The position numbers and the translations under genes are program-made. A stretch of 64,000 nt of DNA. Source: Lepidonotus clava (taxonomy: Eukaryota; Annelida; Polychaeta; Phyllodocida; Polynoidae). The notes below the pieces were generated by a model. The model was not told the origin of the DNA. It did no database searches and worked only from the letters and a program-made list of their open reading frames with translations. Location: positions 27,466,458-27,530,457 of the forward strand of contig OW387146.1 in assembly GCA_936440205.1 (NCBI GenBank), given 5' to 3'. Shown one piece after another: positions 14,218-25,800 of the stretch. How positions within the stretch are numbered: position 1 is the stretch's first letter; the number at the start of each line of letters is the position of its first letter.

Positions 14218-14280
14218 GCATGGAGAGTAAAATAGGACTATTTTATGATTAGTAAAATAGGACTATTTTACTCTCCATGC
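14218..14280. repeat. near-perfect 63-bp palindrome (GCATGGAGAGTAAAAT family)
   Basis: The sequence begins GCATGGAGAGTAAAATAG and ends with its reverse complement CTATTTTACTCTCCATGC. Between them lies an internal direct repeat of GTAAAATAGGACTATTTTA. Related palindromic or half copies lie at 14631-14667 and about 15295. The internal symmetry suggests a small foldback or MITE-like unit, but I see no target-site duplication. Confidence 0.75.
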
Positions 14281-14630
14281 TCTGACAGAGAAGGATATTG
14301 TCCTTTTACACAGGAGGATCTGTCCAAGGAGACTAGATGTGCGAGGCGGTGAGTGTTCCCCGTCAGCAGTGGGTCCCCCCGTGGGCGGAGGGCCCTGATG
14401 GCCCTACCCGGCCCTCCTCATTTGTCCCCCGGTCAGGGGGGCCGTGGGCAGTACGGCGTGGACAGTGGTCACTCGACCATGGCGCCCCCCCCCCCCCCCC
14501 AGCGGGAGGAGCACTAATTGGCCGCATCCACCACCCTCATCACACACCAACCTTTTTAACTCTAACGAAAAAGAAACAAAGAAAACTCTTACCATCTTGG
14601 CAAAAATTCAATAAATAATTCTCTCCACAA

Positions 14631-14667
14631 CCATGGAAAGTAAAATCATTTTATTTTACTCCATGCA
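14631..14667. repeat. diverged palindrome of the same family as 14218-14280
   Basis: CATGGAAAGTAAAAT is followed a few bases later by ATTTTACTCCATG, so the arms are inverted and share the ATGG-AGTAAAAT core of the palindrome 400 bp upstream. A single arm (ATGGAGAGTAAAAT) recurs at about 15295. Confidence 0.6.
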
Positions 14668-17406
14668 ATCGAAAATTTCACGAAAAAAAAGTCTACCAAA
14701 TTTAACAAATGTTAGTATTTTGAATTACGATTTTGATGCTGATGGTGTGAAATTTGAGAAAAGGCATGGCCTCGCCTGAGAAACATTACAAGTATTTTGC
14801 AGTACATCATATCCCTATGTACGTTTTTCGGAGTGGACTACTACAGGCATATCCCAGATATCTCATGAGATGGGTTGTCAAAGAGGACAAATATATGGTT
14901 ATCAGCTATAATGAGTGAGTTGCATGTTTGGCGTGCCGTGACTGGTGGAGAGGCCAGGTGCCCGGGGTAGCCGTGGTCAGTGGGGTAGTTAGGGCTAACT
15001 GTGGGTGGACGTCACTGACCAGTGTCCACCCCTCCCCTGCCCTGGGGGGTACCTACTGCCTCTAACGGTGATTGAGGCCATCATTGGGCTGTTAAAGGAG
15101 ACCGTTGTGTGATTGGGGTCCTCAGTTTGTTCATGCACCCCCTTTGTTTGTTTGAGAAACGACCAGCTGTAATTCGCCTGTGGTGGGCCGTATGTACTTG
15201 GTACTGAAACTCGCAACTCGTCCTGTGACAACTTTCTGAACGTCACACAAAACCTGCAGAAACTGTCCTCTGATGTACAGGCCATACTCAGACAATGGAG
15301 AGTAAAATGCCCAGACCTAGGGCGGCCTCTGTCTGAACATTGTCATCAGAACATGGACATGGACGAGCGGTACATGTGGCAGTCAATCAGCGCGGTTTTA
15401 TCCCTCTAGCTTTGGACTTTGACCGCTATTCGGATTCCTCTCTCTTGACTCCCAAGTTTGTTCCCAAAACAAAAAGGTGAAACATGCCGGCTTACTCACC
15501 CACTTTGAGATGTTACGTTATGAGACGTACAAACAAACAGTGTGGAGGTGCCTATACACAGGTCGGTGGTAGAGACTGTATGGGGAGAGGGGAGAACCTG
15601 CAGAAAAAAAAAGACCAGTAAAAACCACCTCGGCGGCCGTTCACGGCTGTGTTATGGGGGGTGGCGGTCCAATATTTGCGTTCTTACGCGTTGGCCACGT
15701 GCCAAAACAACCTGCCCCCAGCGTCTGGTTAGGGAGAGACACCTAGCGGCGGGCTGAGGAGCACTTCCGGTGAGCTGCTCAGAGGTGGGTGAGCAGCTCC
15801 AAGTGACTCACTCTCCTAGCCGAGGTTCGGAGCTTGTACAGACCCACCTGGCGCTTGGCGATCTGATCGCACAGTTCAGATACATTGGGCACACGGCGAT
15901 GAAGATGGTTTGTGACCCCTTCTATACCTGTCTGTACCCAATGCTTCACGCCGTGCCCACCGGTCACACGGCGGGTCGCGGGCTGTGTGGGGCTGAGGGG
16001 GGAGAGAGACGTGTAGGGGACCGGTCAGGTGGTTAGGGCCGGACAGAGATAAGTCTGGGCAGTCTGGTAGTCAAGGTGCATTCTCAGCACCGGGCAAATG
16101 GGGGCTTTTAAGATACACCATATAGCATGGCCCGCGGTATGCTGTCTAGGAGGGGCAGGGGCAGGGGGACCTGACGTTGATGGACGGCAGGCAGACTGTA
16201 AGACAGCCCCAAATAGCCGAACCTGTCTCTGTATCAGCAGGTATTTAAGGTGAGGCCCAAGTCTGGGCTGACACTGACAGAAACTGTGAATGGGGAATGA
16301 CGGCAGAGGGAGTGACTGGTAACGTTAAAAACAGGATACACTTAGAAATAGTACAAGTAACAAGTAGAAAAAGTATTGAATCAGCTTTACATAGTAGGCA
16401 AAATAAAACAAAATATATCATTCTCTAAACATTACGTATATTGATCCCTGCATTACATGGTTTCCTTTAACATGCATACTTGGATTGTTTTAGGCATAGC
16501 ATGTATCTTATCATCGCTGGTAAATGCTATTGTCAGGGAAATGCTAGGCCGAGAAACTTCTGCTGCATCCCCCCAACTTTACCAGATAGAAACCTGCGGT
16601 AAGCCCCTCAGTACACCTGTACTAACCACTTAGCCCGTTTCCCTGCCCCGCTGCCGTATCATTCAGAATGTAGCCCCTCCGTTGCCATGAATGGTTGCCA
16701 AGGAAACCGACACCCTGTCAACTAGAAACATACCTCGGGCAGAGAAATGGCCTATTTTATGTAACAGGTCCCCTCTCAAGTCACCCCAAAACATGCCTGT
16801 CCAAAATCTGATTTACCTTTTTTTCCCCTATTTACAGTTTTTGTCTGAAAAATACCCCTTTTCTTGGCCTCGGTTCTGAGAGGTTTTTAGCTGGTTGTTT
16901 CCCGGTGAGTTGACAGGGGTGGGGAGGGCTGGGCCCAGGTGGGGGAGGGACAGGGCTGTCAGGGGACATCTGGGGGACCAGGGGCCTCTGAAGTACGGAC
17001 ACCTGAAAAAAATAGGGGACAGGCAGGGAGACAAAAACTGACAAACTGTAGCCGAGAAATGGTCTCCGTGTCTGAATGCTACAGGCGTAGCCAAGAGGGT
17101 TTAAATAGGCGTTACTGTCTCTGACTCGGTGTGAATCAACGACCACCGTATACAGCGACCTTATACAACATAGGGCCCACACAGCTTTGTGATTAGGTGG
17201 AGATCTGACATTTGTCATGCCATGTCTCATTTGACATCGTTTTTACCGAATAATGGATTGGTCTTCAATCTTAGAGATGATGATTTTATTGGGTATGGGG
17301 TGGGGGTGTCATGGAAAGGACAGTCGTTTATACTATTCTTAGCAATATGAGAACAGCATTATGAGATTGATGTGTGAAGACGAGTGCTCGCCATCCATAC
17401 CCATCA

Positions 17407-18346
17407 GGGCTGCGTTCCTGACTCTACCCCATTGCTGGCTTAGCTGACTTATTTTTAACTGGCCAAGTTATCTGGGGGTGTTGCTAAGAGCCAAAAATAA
17501 GTCAGGCCTGATTGGGTTAAGGGCAATTGGTGCAATACACACACAGGGCTAATATTTCCTGGGGGACCTTCTCCTCCCTTAGCACATTGAAAACACATGT
17601 ATTTCTATATTTCACATATTTTCTGATGAAATATAAGATCATTTTATGTATAAGCTATGTCAAAACTTAGCTTACTCCTGTGGCTTTCCATTGGTGTCTG
17701 ATTTCACCCATTTCATAATGATTTAGATACCAAAAAGTGTCAGGAAAAAACTGAAGTGTGTGCATTAGAGCATGACCATTGTCAGGGCCCTTCTGGTGCA
17801 CACAGACAGTGGGCAGACAGGTGATTGTGATTGACAGGTGAAGGCTCATTGACTACTGAGGGGCTATAATTACTGGCACCGGTCTCAACGACCACTGGCA
17901 CCAGTGTTACATAATCGTTTCAGGGCCACCAGTAAGTTGGGCATAACAGAGGTATCTTAGGATACAGAGACTATCTTTACTGAAAATGGGACAGAGGTTT
18001 TCTAAACACTATTTATTAGGTTTTAAGTTAAGATTTGTTTATTCTTTTTACATGTAACTCTAGCATAATATCTCAGTTTCAGATTTTTGTGCACATCCAC
18101 ATACACTTATTAGTGCCTGAGAGGAGTTTTACAATTGAGTCAAAAATAGCCTGTTCTTGGCTAGCTTAGACTTATTTTTGGCTGACTTGAGAACGGTTTT
18201 AAATGCCATTTAGAGGGTTATTTTTAGCAGCCAACTAAGAGAGGCCAGCTGACTGCACACTCAAGAACACAACCCTCAAAAATAGGGTCTAAAAATATAA
18301 GTTAGCCAAAACAGGGTTAAAAAATAGGCAGTCAAGAACGCAGCCC
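17407..18346. mobile_element. possible non-autonomous DNA element with terminal inverted repeats
   Basis: The left end reads GGGCTGCGTTCCTGACT and the right end is its near-exact inverse, AGTCAAGAACGCAGCCC. Both ends are followed inward by related words built on GACTTATTTTT-GGC-TGAC and its inverse, which recur several times within 18150-18330. There is no transposase-like frame in the 940 bp. I do not see a clear target-site duplication, so this could also be two short related elements lying in opposite orientation. Confidence 0.4.
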
Positions 18347-21300
18347 AGGACAATAACACGGTAGACCTCTTGAATGACTTTTTAGTGAGAGCAGAGACAA
18401 AGACCCCTCAGTCAGCAGTAATAGTAGTGAGTAAGGAGGTCGCAATGTCGGCCTGTTTATAAGTCGTCGCCCCCTTTATACGGCCTCCCGCCGGCCACAT
18501 GTCCCACCCCCGGGGGTTCGGGCTCCGGGGCACGTATCGAAATGCCGCTGTCAGTCCACGTGCTTATCGGCCGACGTGACAGTGTCACTGTCACAACATG
18601 GGGCCCAGCTGTCAACACCTATGTCACAACTGTCACTTGTCCGTGTGCCCTGCTCTAAATCTCGGCCTCTGTCCCCCAGCTACAAGGCTGGGCTGTTTTA
18701 TCTCCGGCTTTTTAAGTAGACGCTCAGTCACAGGTCTTCTGCTGGGGGAGGCTGGGGGATGGGCCTACTGGCAGATAACTGAACATTTTACAATTTCTGC
18801 CTTTTAGCTTTCAGTTACTTTTGACATGAATGAAAAATATTCTGCCTCCAATGAATACATATATCTAATACCTTTCACACTTGAATTGATTGCAATTGAT
18901 ATTATGAAAACGGGTGTTGTCTCCTCCCTTTTAGGACTTTCAGTATTTACCTGAGAAATTTAACAGGTTTCTCGGGCGTCTCAACTATTTTGTAAAAATA
19001 ACAGATTGACTGAATGCCAGGAAACGATGAAATAAATGAAATCAAGAGAAGGAGAAAACCAATAGTTCAGGTACCCCTAAACAGACCCTAACCCAAGCCA
19101 AACGGTAGGCAGGATTCCCCACCACAGGGACGCCCTTCCCAGGCGGTGAATGGGTGTTATCCCAACCACACGCCGTCAGCCTCCACCTACAGACAATACC
19201 GGCCCGGGGGAGGTGGGGGATAATTGTCGACCTCCCGTGGAGAAAGAGTTAATATAAACGTCAGGTAAGCGTCCCGTCACCCCTCGGGATGGGAGGGTTA
19301 ACAAAGGTGTTACCCAAGGTGTTATCATGACACTCCATCGTGACACGCCGACGGTAAACCGACTCACGTCAACGTCCCGCAGACAAATGTCGTCTGCTCC
19401 TTCCCGCCAAAACTTAATAGAATAAATTAGCAAAAACTCTGTTCTCAGGCCACAAAAGGTTAATATAAAGAACATTTAAATCTCTTTTCCTTTTCAATAT
19501 TGAACAATTTTGTTATTTGACGTGAGTTTGATTTGGTTCTCTCTGTTCCCTTTTGTTTTATCTTGACCAAGAAGCGGTGCTTGGGTATAGCAGGGAAAAT
19601 AAGATTGCATATACTTACTTAAATGTTTGTGTCTAAAAAGTGGCGATGCTTATTGTTGATGTAAAGATGTTTGGTCAAGATATTACGCTCGCATGTTTAG
19701 AAATATGACAGTTGTCCCATTCATTAAAAGACGTGACACCGCAGATGGTCGTCAGGCTTTCTTGGATGCAAATAAAAGATACCGGTTTTTGGTTGGATTC
19801 AATAGAATGGGAAAAATATGGAATATAATAATGAAAACAGAAAAGGTATAGAATTTCTATTCTAGAAATCAAACAAAAGTATAACAGTATGTCCTCTGAC
19901 GTCACGACCTGGTCACGGCTGACTGACCCGGATCAATACGGACCTGTGACATGCGCAGTGGACCCTGTCGGACCCCCGGTCGGGGGGGGGGGAGGGGCTT
20001 TTGTTGTCATGGACACCGATTAGAGTCGGCACTGTCAGCCGGGGAGGCCAGGCACGGTTTTGGACCTGGAGAGGTGAAGGGAGGGGAGGTGGTTTTGTTG
20101 TTTTACAATTAATAAAAAAGACTAGCAAAAGGAATTACATTTACCATTACCACACATAGCATCTCCCCACGTGGAGGTTAACGCAATCGTTCTCCTCAGT
20201 CAAATACTCCGTCTCTACCCACTTTAGTTGTATGCTTGTGTAATGTGGGGGGGGGGGGGGCAATATTTGTATGACAAAATTAGAATGAAAGAGCATAGAA
20301 CTAGAGGACAAATATGCTTGAAATCTATTAAATATTCAGAATCTCTCATTGTCATCTGGTTAATAATACATGTCTTCCAATAAATGACAAAGTTAGAGAA
20401 CAAGGAAAGCATTGAGGCTGCGGCTAGAGCGGAATGCAGTGGTTGGCTCTCTTTTTTTCTCCAAGACTTAAAGGTTTTTTAGGCCCCGAAATCCTCTTTC
20501 CCTCCACTTCTCGTCCACGTGTGAGCCACGTGAGACATGGCGAGATGTCACTCGGCTAGTCTAAGGTGACTTCCGGTTTTCCGCTCAAGGGGATTCTGCT
20601 CCAGAGAGGCGTAAGGAGCGGGAGGAGGAGAGGAGCGGGGGAGCGGGGGGGGGGGGGTGGAGGGACGGAACACTACAAAACGTCATCCTCAGGGTAACCC
20701 CCTGGTCCTCCAAATGATACATGACAGTGTATATACATATTAAGTGGAATAGAAATAGAAAATATCAAGAGGTTACAATAATAGCAGTAAACAAGAATGA
20801 AAAGAAAAGGAAATGATATAGGAATTATAAGTACAATACGAGCATCAGTAGAACAAGGTTTTATGGTAATCATATCATATCATATCAAGATCAAGATTCC
20901 TATTCATACATTACACATAGTTTCTTATAACAAATTAATATCTGATGATATCAGCATCTCTGGGTCGGTAAATAATGTTGGTGAAGCAAATAAAGTGAAA
21001 CAGAGATGGACATCCACAGCTCCGCTTGTCACATGCTGGTTTCGGTGACCCTGTCCTCTACCCCGGTGTGACATCATCGGCCGGCCGGGACCCAGCGGAG
21101 GGCCTCCAGTAGCCGGGCAGCGTTCCCACACTCACCCTGGAGGAGACGACCCCCACGTGTTGTCATGGTAACACGACCCCCTGGAGGAGGGGGGGTTGCA
21201 CCTTGTTGGGTAAGACCCTCTGCGACCTGACCCAGCTACTTGTAGGGCACTTGTAGGGCACCCAGGGGTCAAGGGTCAAACCTCAGGGAGACGGAATGAT

Positions 21301-22460
21301 GCAAGTGTTGAATGTTACCCTGCAGACTAGAAACCTAACCAAATCAAAGTTGGAGAATGTCATAATCTGGTACAGAGGTCGATCTTAGCGTTTTCTTCTG
21401 CACTTGTCCTCTACTCGTGGTAGTAAGTGTGAACTTGCACTCTCATCCTGACCCTAGTTACACAGCCTAAGGGGGTATTTTCCATGGCGTGTACTGATTT
21501 CAGGTTGTATCTATAGATAGGGTTCAGGGTTCTCTGATCTGATGGGAAAATCTAGAGTTTGACACGGCGCATGCGCACTGTATACGATCCCCAAGGAATA
21601 CTCTCCACCGTGAGATTTAACCCTTATCTACCTTTTCGTATCGTGTAGCAGGAACTGGATATGCTTGGAAGGTGTCTGTATAAGGAACCTGATTCGGACA
21701 GTAGCCAATGAGATTAAGCAGTCTGGGTCACGTGATCTGATAGTAAGGAGTTGGCGGGTGATACCTTAATCCGTCTTCACACACATCTGGTGTGGATCTG
21801 CGGGGGGAGACAGCGGGGTGGGGAAACATGAACGGGGAAGAAAGGTAGGCGGGGGAAGGGGGTCTGCAGGAAACGGGGGGGGGGGAGGGGGGGGGGTTAA
21901 GATTTGGCGCCAGATTTCATTTTGAATCCTGTGTGCTGAGATGCGCCGTTAGAAGTAGATTTAGATTATATACCAAGGTTACATTTCTGAAATAATACAA
22001 CGGATGTGGTTAGCCAAAATATCTTTGGGTGAGAATCTAAGATATTGTATTCCCGCCATTCTTTTTGTTAGGGAATGTTACTTTTCAAACGCGATTGTTT
22101 TGGGATATAAAAACATATTAAACACACTATATCATCGGTTGCGGTTGTCAGTTGGGTGGTACCCCTCAGACCCGAGAAGGGCTGGAGGCCGTGTGTCGAC
22201 ACACACCTCTCAGGTGGGCCTCCTCCAGGGGGTGAGCCCCCTCAGCCCGCCCGCCTGCTACCGCCCCTTGTCCCCCGCCCTCAGATCCCCTCAGCACTCC
22301 GCTACCCCACGTGTTTGGGGACCAAACACTCCAGGGCCGGGGGCCGGGGCTCAGGGCCCTCTGAGGACCCTCCCGGTGTCTCCCACAGAGGTGGAGGAGT
22401 CCTTGTCTTCTGTCACTGAGATGGGTTTGTTGTTGGAGAGCTCCCAGTGCGATTGATACA
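18347..22460. other. noncoding DNA, no gene recognised
   Basis: No supportable exon was seen. The region contains poly-G runs at 20247-20260 and 20645-20657, a polypurine GA-rich patch near 20610-20660, a short CATAT repeat near 20870-20885 and a poly-G cluster at 21874-21896. A TATAAAA word at about 22106 lies some 350 bp upstream of the candidate start codon at 22461. A GC-rich open frame at 22143-22455 is readable on both strands and cannot be assigned. Confidence 0.5.
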
Positions 22461-22591
22461 ATGGGGAATAAAATTGGAATTCTTTTTCTGAGTTTGAGTG
22501 TGTGGACTTTGGCTTACGGCCCGTCCTTGGTCACAGACTGTGAGGGGAGGGAGGACCAACGGCCGCTGTTTGGTCGGCCAAACTGTAATTT
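22461..22591 (+). CDS. candidate first exon of an unrecognised secreted protein (weak)
   Basis: The ATG at 22461 has a good Kozak context (A at -3, G at +4). It opens a frame whose first 20 residues look like a signal peptide: MGNKIGILFLSLSVWTLAYG, a basic start followed by a hydrophobic core ending in small residues. The following segment PSLVTDCEGREDQRPLFG has two cysteines nearby. Sequence becomes AT-rich and intron-like after about 22576. Possible donors are GTGAGG at 22540 (phase 1) and GTGTTT at 22592 (phase 0). The phase 0 donor would join in frame to the candidate exon at 22660. I do not recognise the family. It might instead be a signal-peptide exon of the Ig gene downstream, or a chance frame. 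Confidence 0.25.
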
Positions 22592-22659
22592 GCTGGTGTT
22601 TAGACTAGAGTTTTATATGTTTTACCTGGATATTGCCAGAATGACTTTTATTTTATCAG

Positions 22660-22809
22660 GTGGGTAAGGAGGTGGGACTGGAGACCAGACGCTCCCAGTT
22701 AGAGGAGTTCAAAGGCGGCTTTCACCGCCTGTACACCCCCAGCCCCGTCTTGTACACGGCCTACATCCAGTACGTCCACACACCTGGGCCCCGCCCATCT
22801 GGGTTCGAT
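22660..22809 (+). CDS. candidate internal exon, protein family unknown (weak)
   Basis: A 150-base segment preceded by a pyrimidine-rich acceptor (TTTATTTTATCAG) and followed by a plausible donor (GAT|GTGAGC) reads as 50 codons without stop in phase 0. Its third codon positions are mostly G or C and it includes words such as LEEFKGGFHRLYTPSPVLYT. It sits about 70 bases after the candidate signal-peptide exon and is phase-compatible with the GTGTTT donor there. I recognise no domain. GC-rich chance frames are common in this window, so the call rests only on splice context and composition. Confidence 0.22.
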
Positions 22810-25800
22810 GTGAGCTAATTTTCCAGGTAGGGGCCCGGGGGTGCTGCCCCCTGTCCGCAGCGCCCCCTACCCCCCGCGCCCCCTAGCGGGGAGCCCCGGT
22901 CTGACCTTTCCGGGGGCACTTTCCTGGCCCCAGTTCGGGTTGGTGGCGACCCGCCCTCCGGGAACATGTGTAGGGTCGGACATGCGTACTCCCAACTAGC
23001 GGGGCATATGAAGTAAATAAACATAAACCTCTACCTCACACCACGCAGGGATCTAACAGCCAACAACAACAGCACCAACAAAGTGACCGACAACAGCGCG
23101 TGCGGCAGGGGATCCAGGCGGCTACACGTATTGTGGGGTAGACGGGGGGCAGGCAGTGAAATAGGGCCGGATTTTGAGTAATAAAGGGTTAAAATCATCG
23201 GGACGTTACAAATGGCCGACTCTGTGTGGTATAGAGGGTGGGGTGATCAGGTAAGGGGACTGTGGGCCTCACCTGACCCACCGACAGTACTAACCCACCT
23301 GGGGCAAAGATCCTATCTGCGCCGGGTCTGAGGGTCAGGGGGAGGAGGAGGGAGGTATGAGGAACCACGTCAACACTATCTCAAAATATACCGACCTGGT
23401 GACGTGATCATATTCTAAAATGTTTTTTAGTTTGTTTACGTTATGGCTCTTGTAGGAACAAACCTACATCCTTTAAATCTAAGTTAGATCTAAATACAAT
23501 ATATGAATATATGTAGACAGGCCCAGCACCCTTATGGGCCCTCCCTGCTCCGGTGTGCGCGTGCGTACATGTGACCGGATCCACGTGGGTCTGACAGGTG
23601 AAGCCAACATGGCCGCCGGCTCGGACCCCCTGGTCCCTGGTCCGGCGTCTCAAAGGGCAGAGTTCACGTGCCCACTCCACCAACTCACCGCTCACTCCAC
23701 CAGCTCATCGTAACCCGAGTGAGGAGCTATTCCATTCATACCGGGAGTTGGGCACAGGATGTATTTATGAAGATTATTTTGAAACTTATACAGTAGAGAT
23801 GTTTGAAAAGGGAGAGACTGTCTTCCTGAAGAATCACAATTCAAAAACTGTTCGTATTCAGTTAAAAAACCTGTCCATATTCATGTTGGAAAATCAGTAG
23901 AGCCAAACCACTTCAAGCATAGTAAAGCAGAATATAACAAGACTATAGATAGGTGTGAATAGGCCTTATGTAATGGTGTGAATAGGCCTTATATACTGGT
24001 GTGAATAGGCCGTAGTATGTACTGTGAATAGGCCTTATGTACTCGCCGGCCCTATGATTTAGTAGGCGGAGTACCGCCTACCCCGAGATGTAATGCCCTG
24101 ACCCAGTTCATCGACCCCCTCCATATTGGCGTTTCTTTTCGCTGAGTTATTTCTTATTCCTGGTGCTGTGCGGGGGTCGTGGGCCGAGATAAGGGGCGGT
24201 GGGGTGGGCCTATCGGGGGGAGGTGTGAATGTGCTCACCTTGGTCGGGGAGAGGCCTACCCCCACCTGCCCTGCCCTCCCCCGCCCTCCCCGCACCGGGC
24301 AGATAGCCTGTCAGGGCGCGCAGATTAATGATGACCCCCTTCTAAGCTCCCCCCCCCCCCCCCAAACCCCGCACGTTCAATCCCACCAAAACACCCCTCT
24401 CTCTACTCTCCAATACCCTACTGTTATGTAGAGTAGTGATGTGAGCGTCCCCAAAGTATCTGCTTACAGAGTGGAGGTTGGATCCTGCTGGGAGAGTGAG
24501 GCCTATTTACCCCACCTGGCGGCGGGGCGGGGGTCAGGGAGCGGTTCTTATCTCGGCTGTCTCTTGGGGATCCATCCTTGTAATCTAGAGCCAAACAACA
24601 CTTGATTTCCCACGGTTCGGGATCCACTGTTGTGGTGGTGAGGGGGGCAGGACTGACTCTCTCCCTGAGCGGAGTATGCCGGGTGAGGTTTGGTATTTTA
24701 TTGGTGTAGGGGACGTCATTACATACAGGGGACATGCCCCGGCCGGTGCCCGCCTATCTGGGCCCTGTCGGGGGGCGTCCTCCGCCTAACCCATATTGAC
24801 GTGGGAGGCAGGGGCCGTTTCTCAGCCCGCTCTGTGCGGGGGTCAGGGGCGGGCCGGGCTCTCAGTGAGGGTGGTAAGGGCTTTGTAGCCATGTGTTTGA
24901 TGATGTAGTCCATTACATTAAACGCCCGGTGGGGTGGGAGTGCTGCAAAGCCCAATGACTGCTTTCTGGTCGGAGTCATTAATTACAGTATGATTTGTCA
25001 TTGAATGCCTCCTGCACACGTTTCAAATAAAAACAGAAAAAACTCAGCTCTCTCCAAGCCGGGTAAAGAAACCTAGGTGTATCGCTAATGTAGATCATCT
25101 CACACATGTACATGTAAAGCTTTAGTGGGACCATTGGCAAAGAACTATGTACAACGCTCCAGATCTCCAACGCCCCCCCCCCCCCCCCCCGTCTCCCTAA
25201 GCTGACAAGGATGGAGGGGATCAACCCCAGAAATAGTATCAGTCTGAGCCTGCTGTCCCTCTGTCGCCGACACCCCCCGCGTCTGGTATAGTGGATAATG
25301 CTTCCCAGACTTTACGGCATTGTTGACACTCTTTCAGTGATACATAGGCCATGTAGGCTGGACAGCGCGGTTAAGATATAAGGAGAAACCAATGATCGAA
25401 TTCTTTACTTTACGTTGGTCAAAAACGGTAGTTCCCTGGTGATGGATGTTTGGGAGAGAAACATGGACGCGGTAATTTATGGACGCTTCTGTGGTCAGCA
25501 GCTAAACTGATGGTCTGCCTGCTACTGTACGAAATCATTTATTGCAAATATATCGTTCATAACTCACAATTCCTGTCAGTCACAGACGAGGATGTGACAA
25601 TTCAACACTTGCATGAGAGTAATAATTTAACTACGTGTATTTTTGAATTCCAAGCCAACCTACAGAAATAAATCAAACAGTTTGTGTTTTTCCGAGCTCT
25701 TGATTCGAGTCTCCAGTGCTAGTTTATCCGTTAAGTACACTACAAAGAAGCTCCTCATGCACGCACATCGTCAGCCCCTGACTAAAAACGAGGGGGGGCA

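Larger units (their letters stand above)
3737..17406. other. noncoding DNA, no gene recognised
   Basis: This 13.7-kb stretch holds no exon I can support. The longest open frames, for example 7485-7925 on the + strand, show no domain, no signal sequence and no splice context. What it does contain is a perfect hairpin (10354-10418), palindromes around 14.2 and 14.6 kb, homopolymer runs (G at 8391-8405 and 9235-9257, C at 14485-14500), a poly(A) run near 11361 and a TGAC-rich GC patch near 8.8-9.0 kb. Confidence 0.5.
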
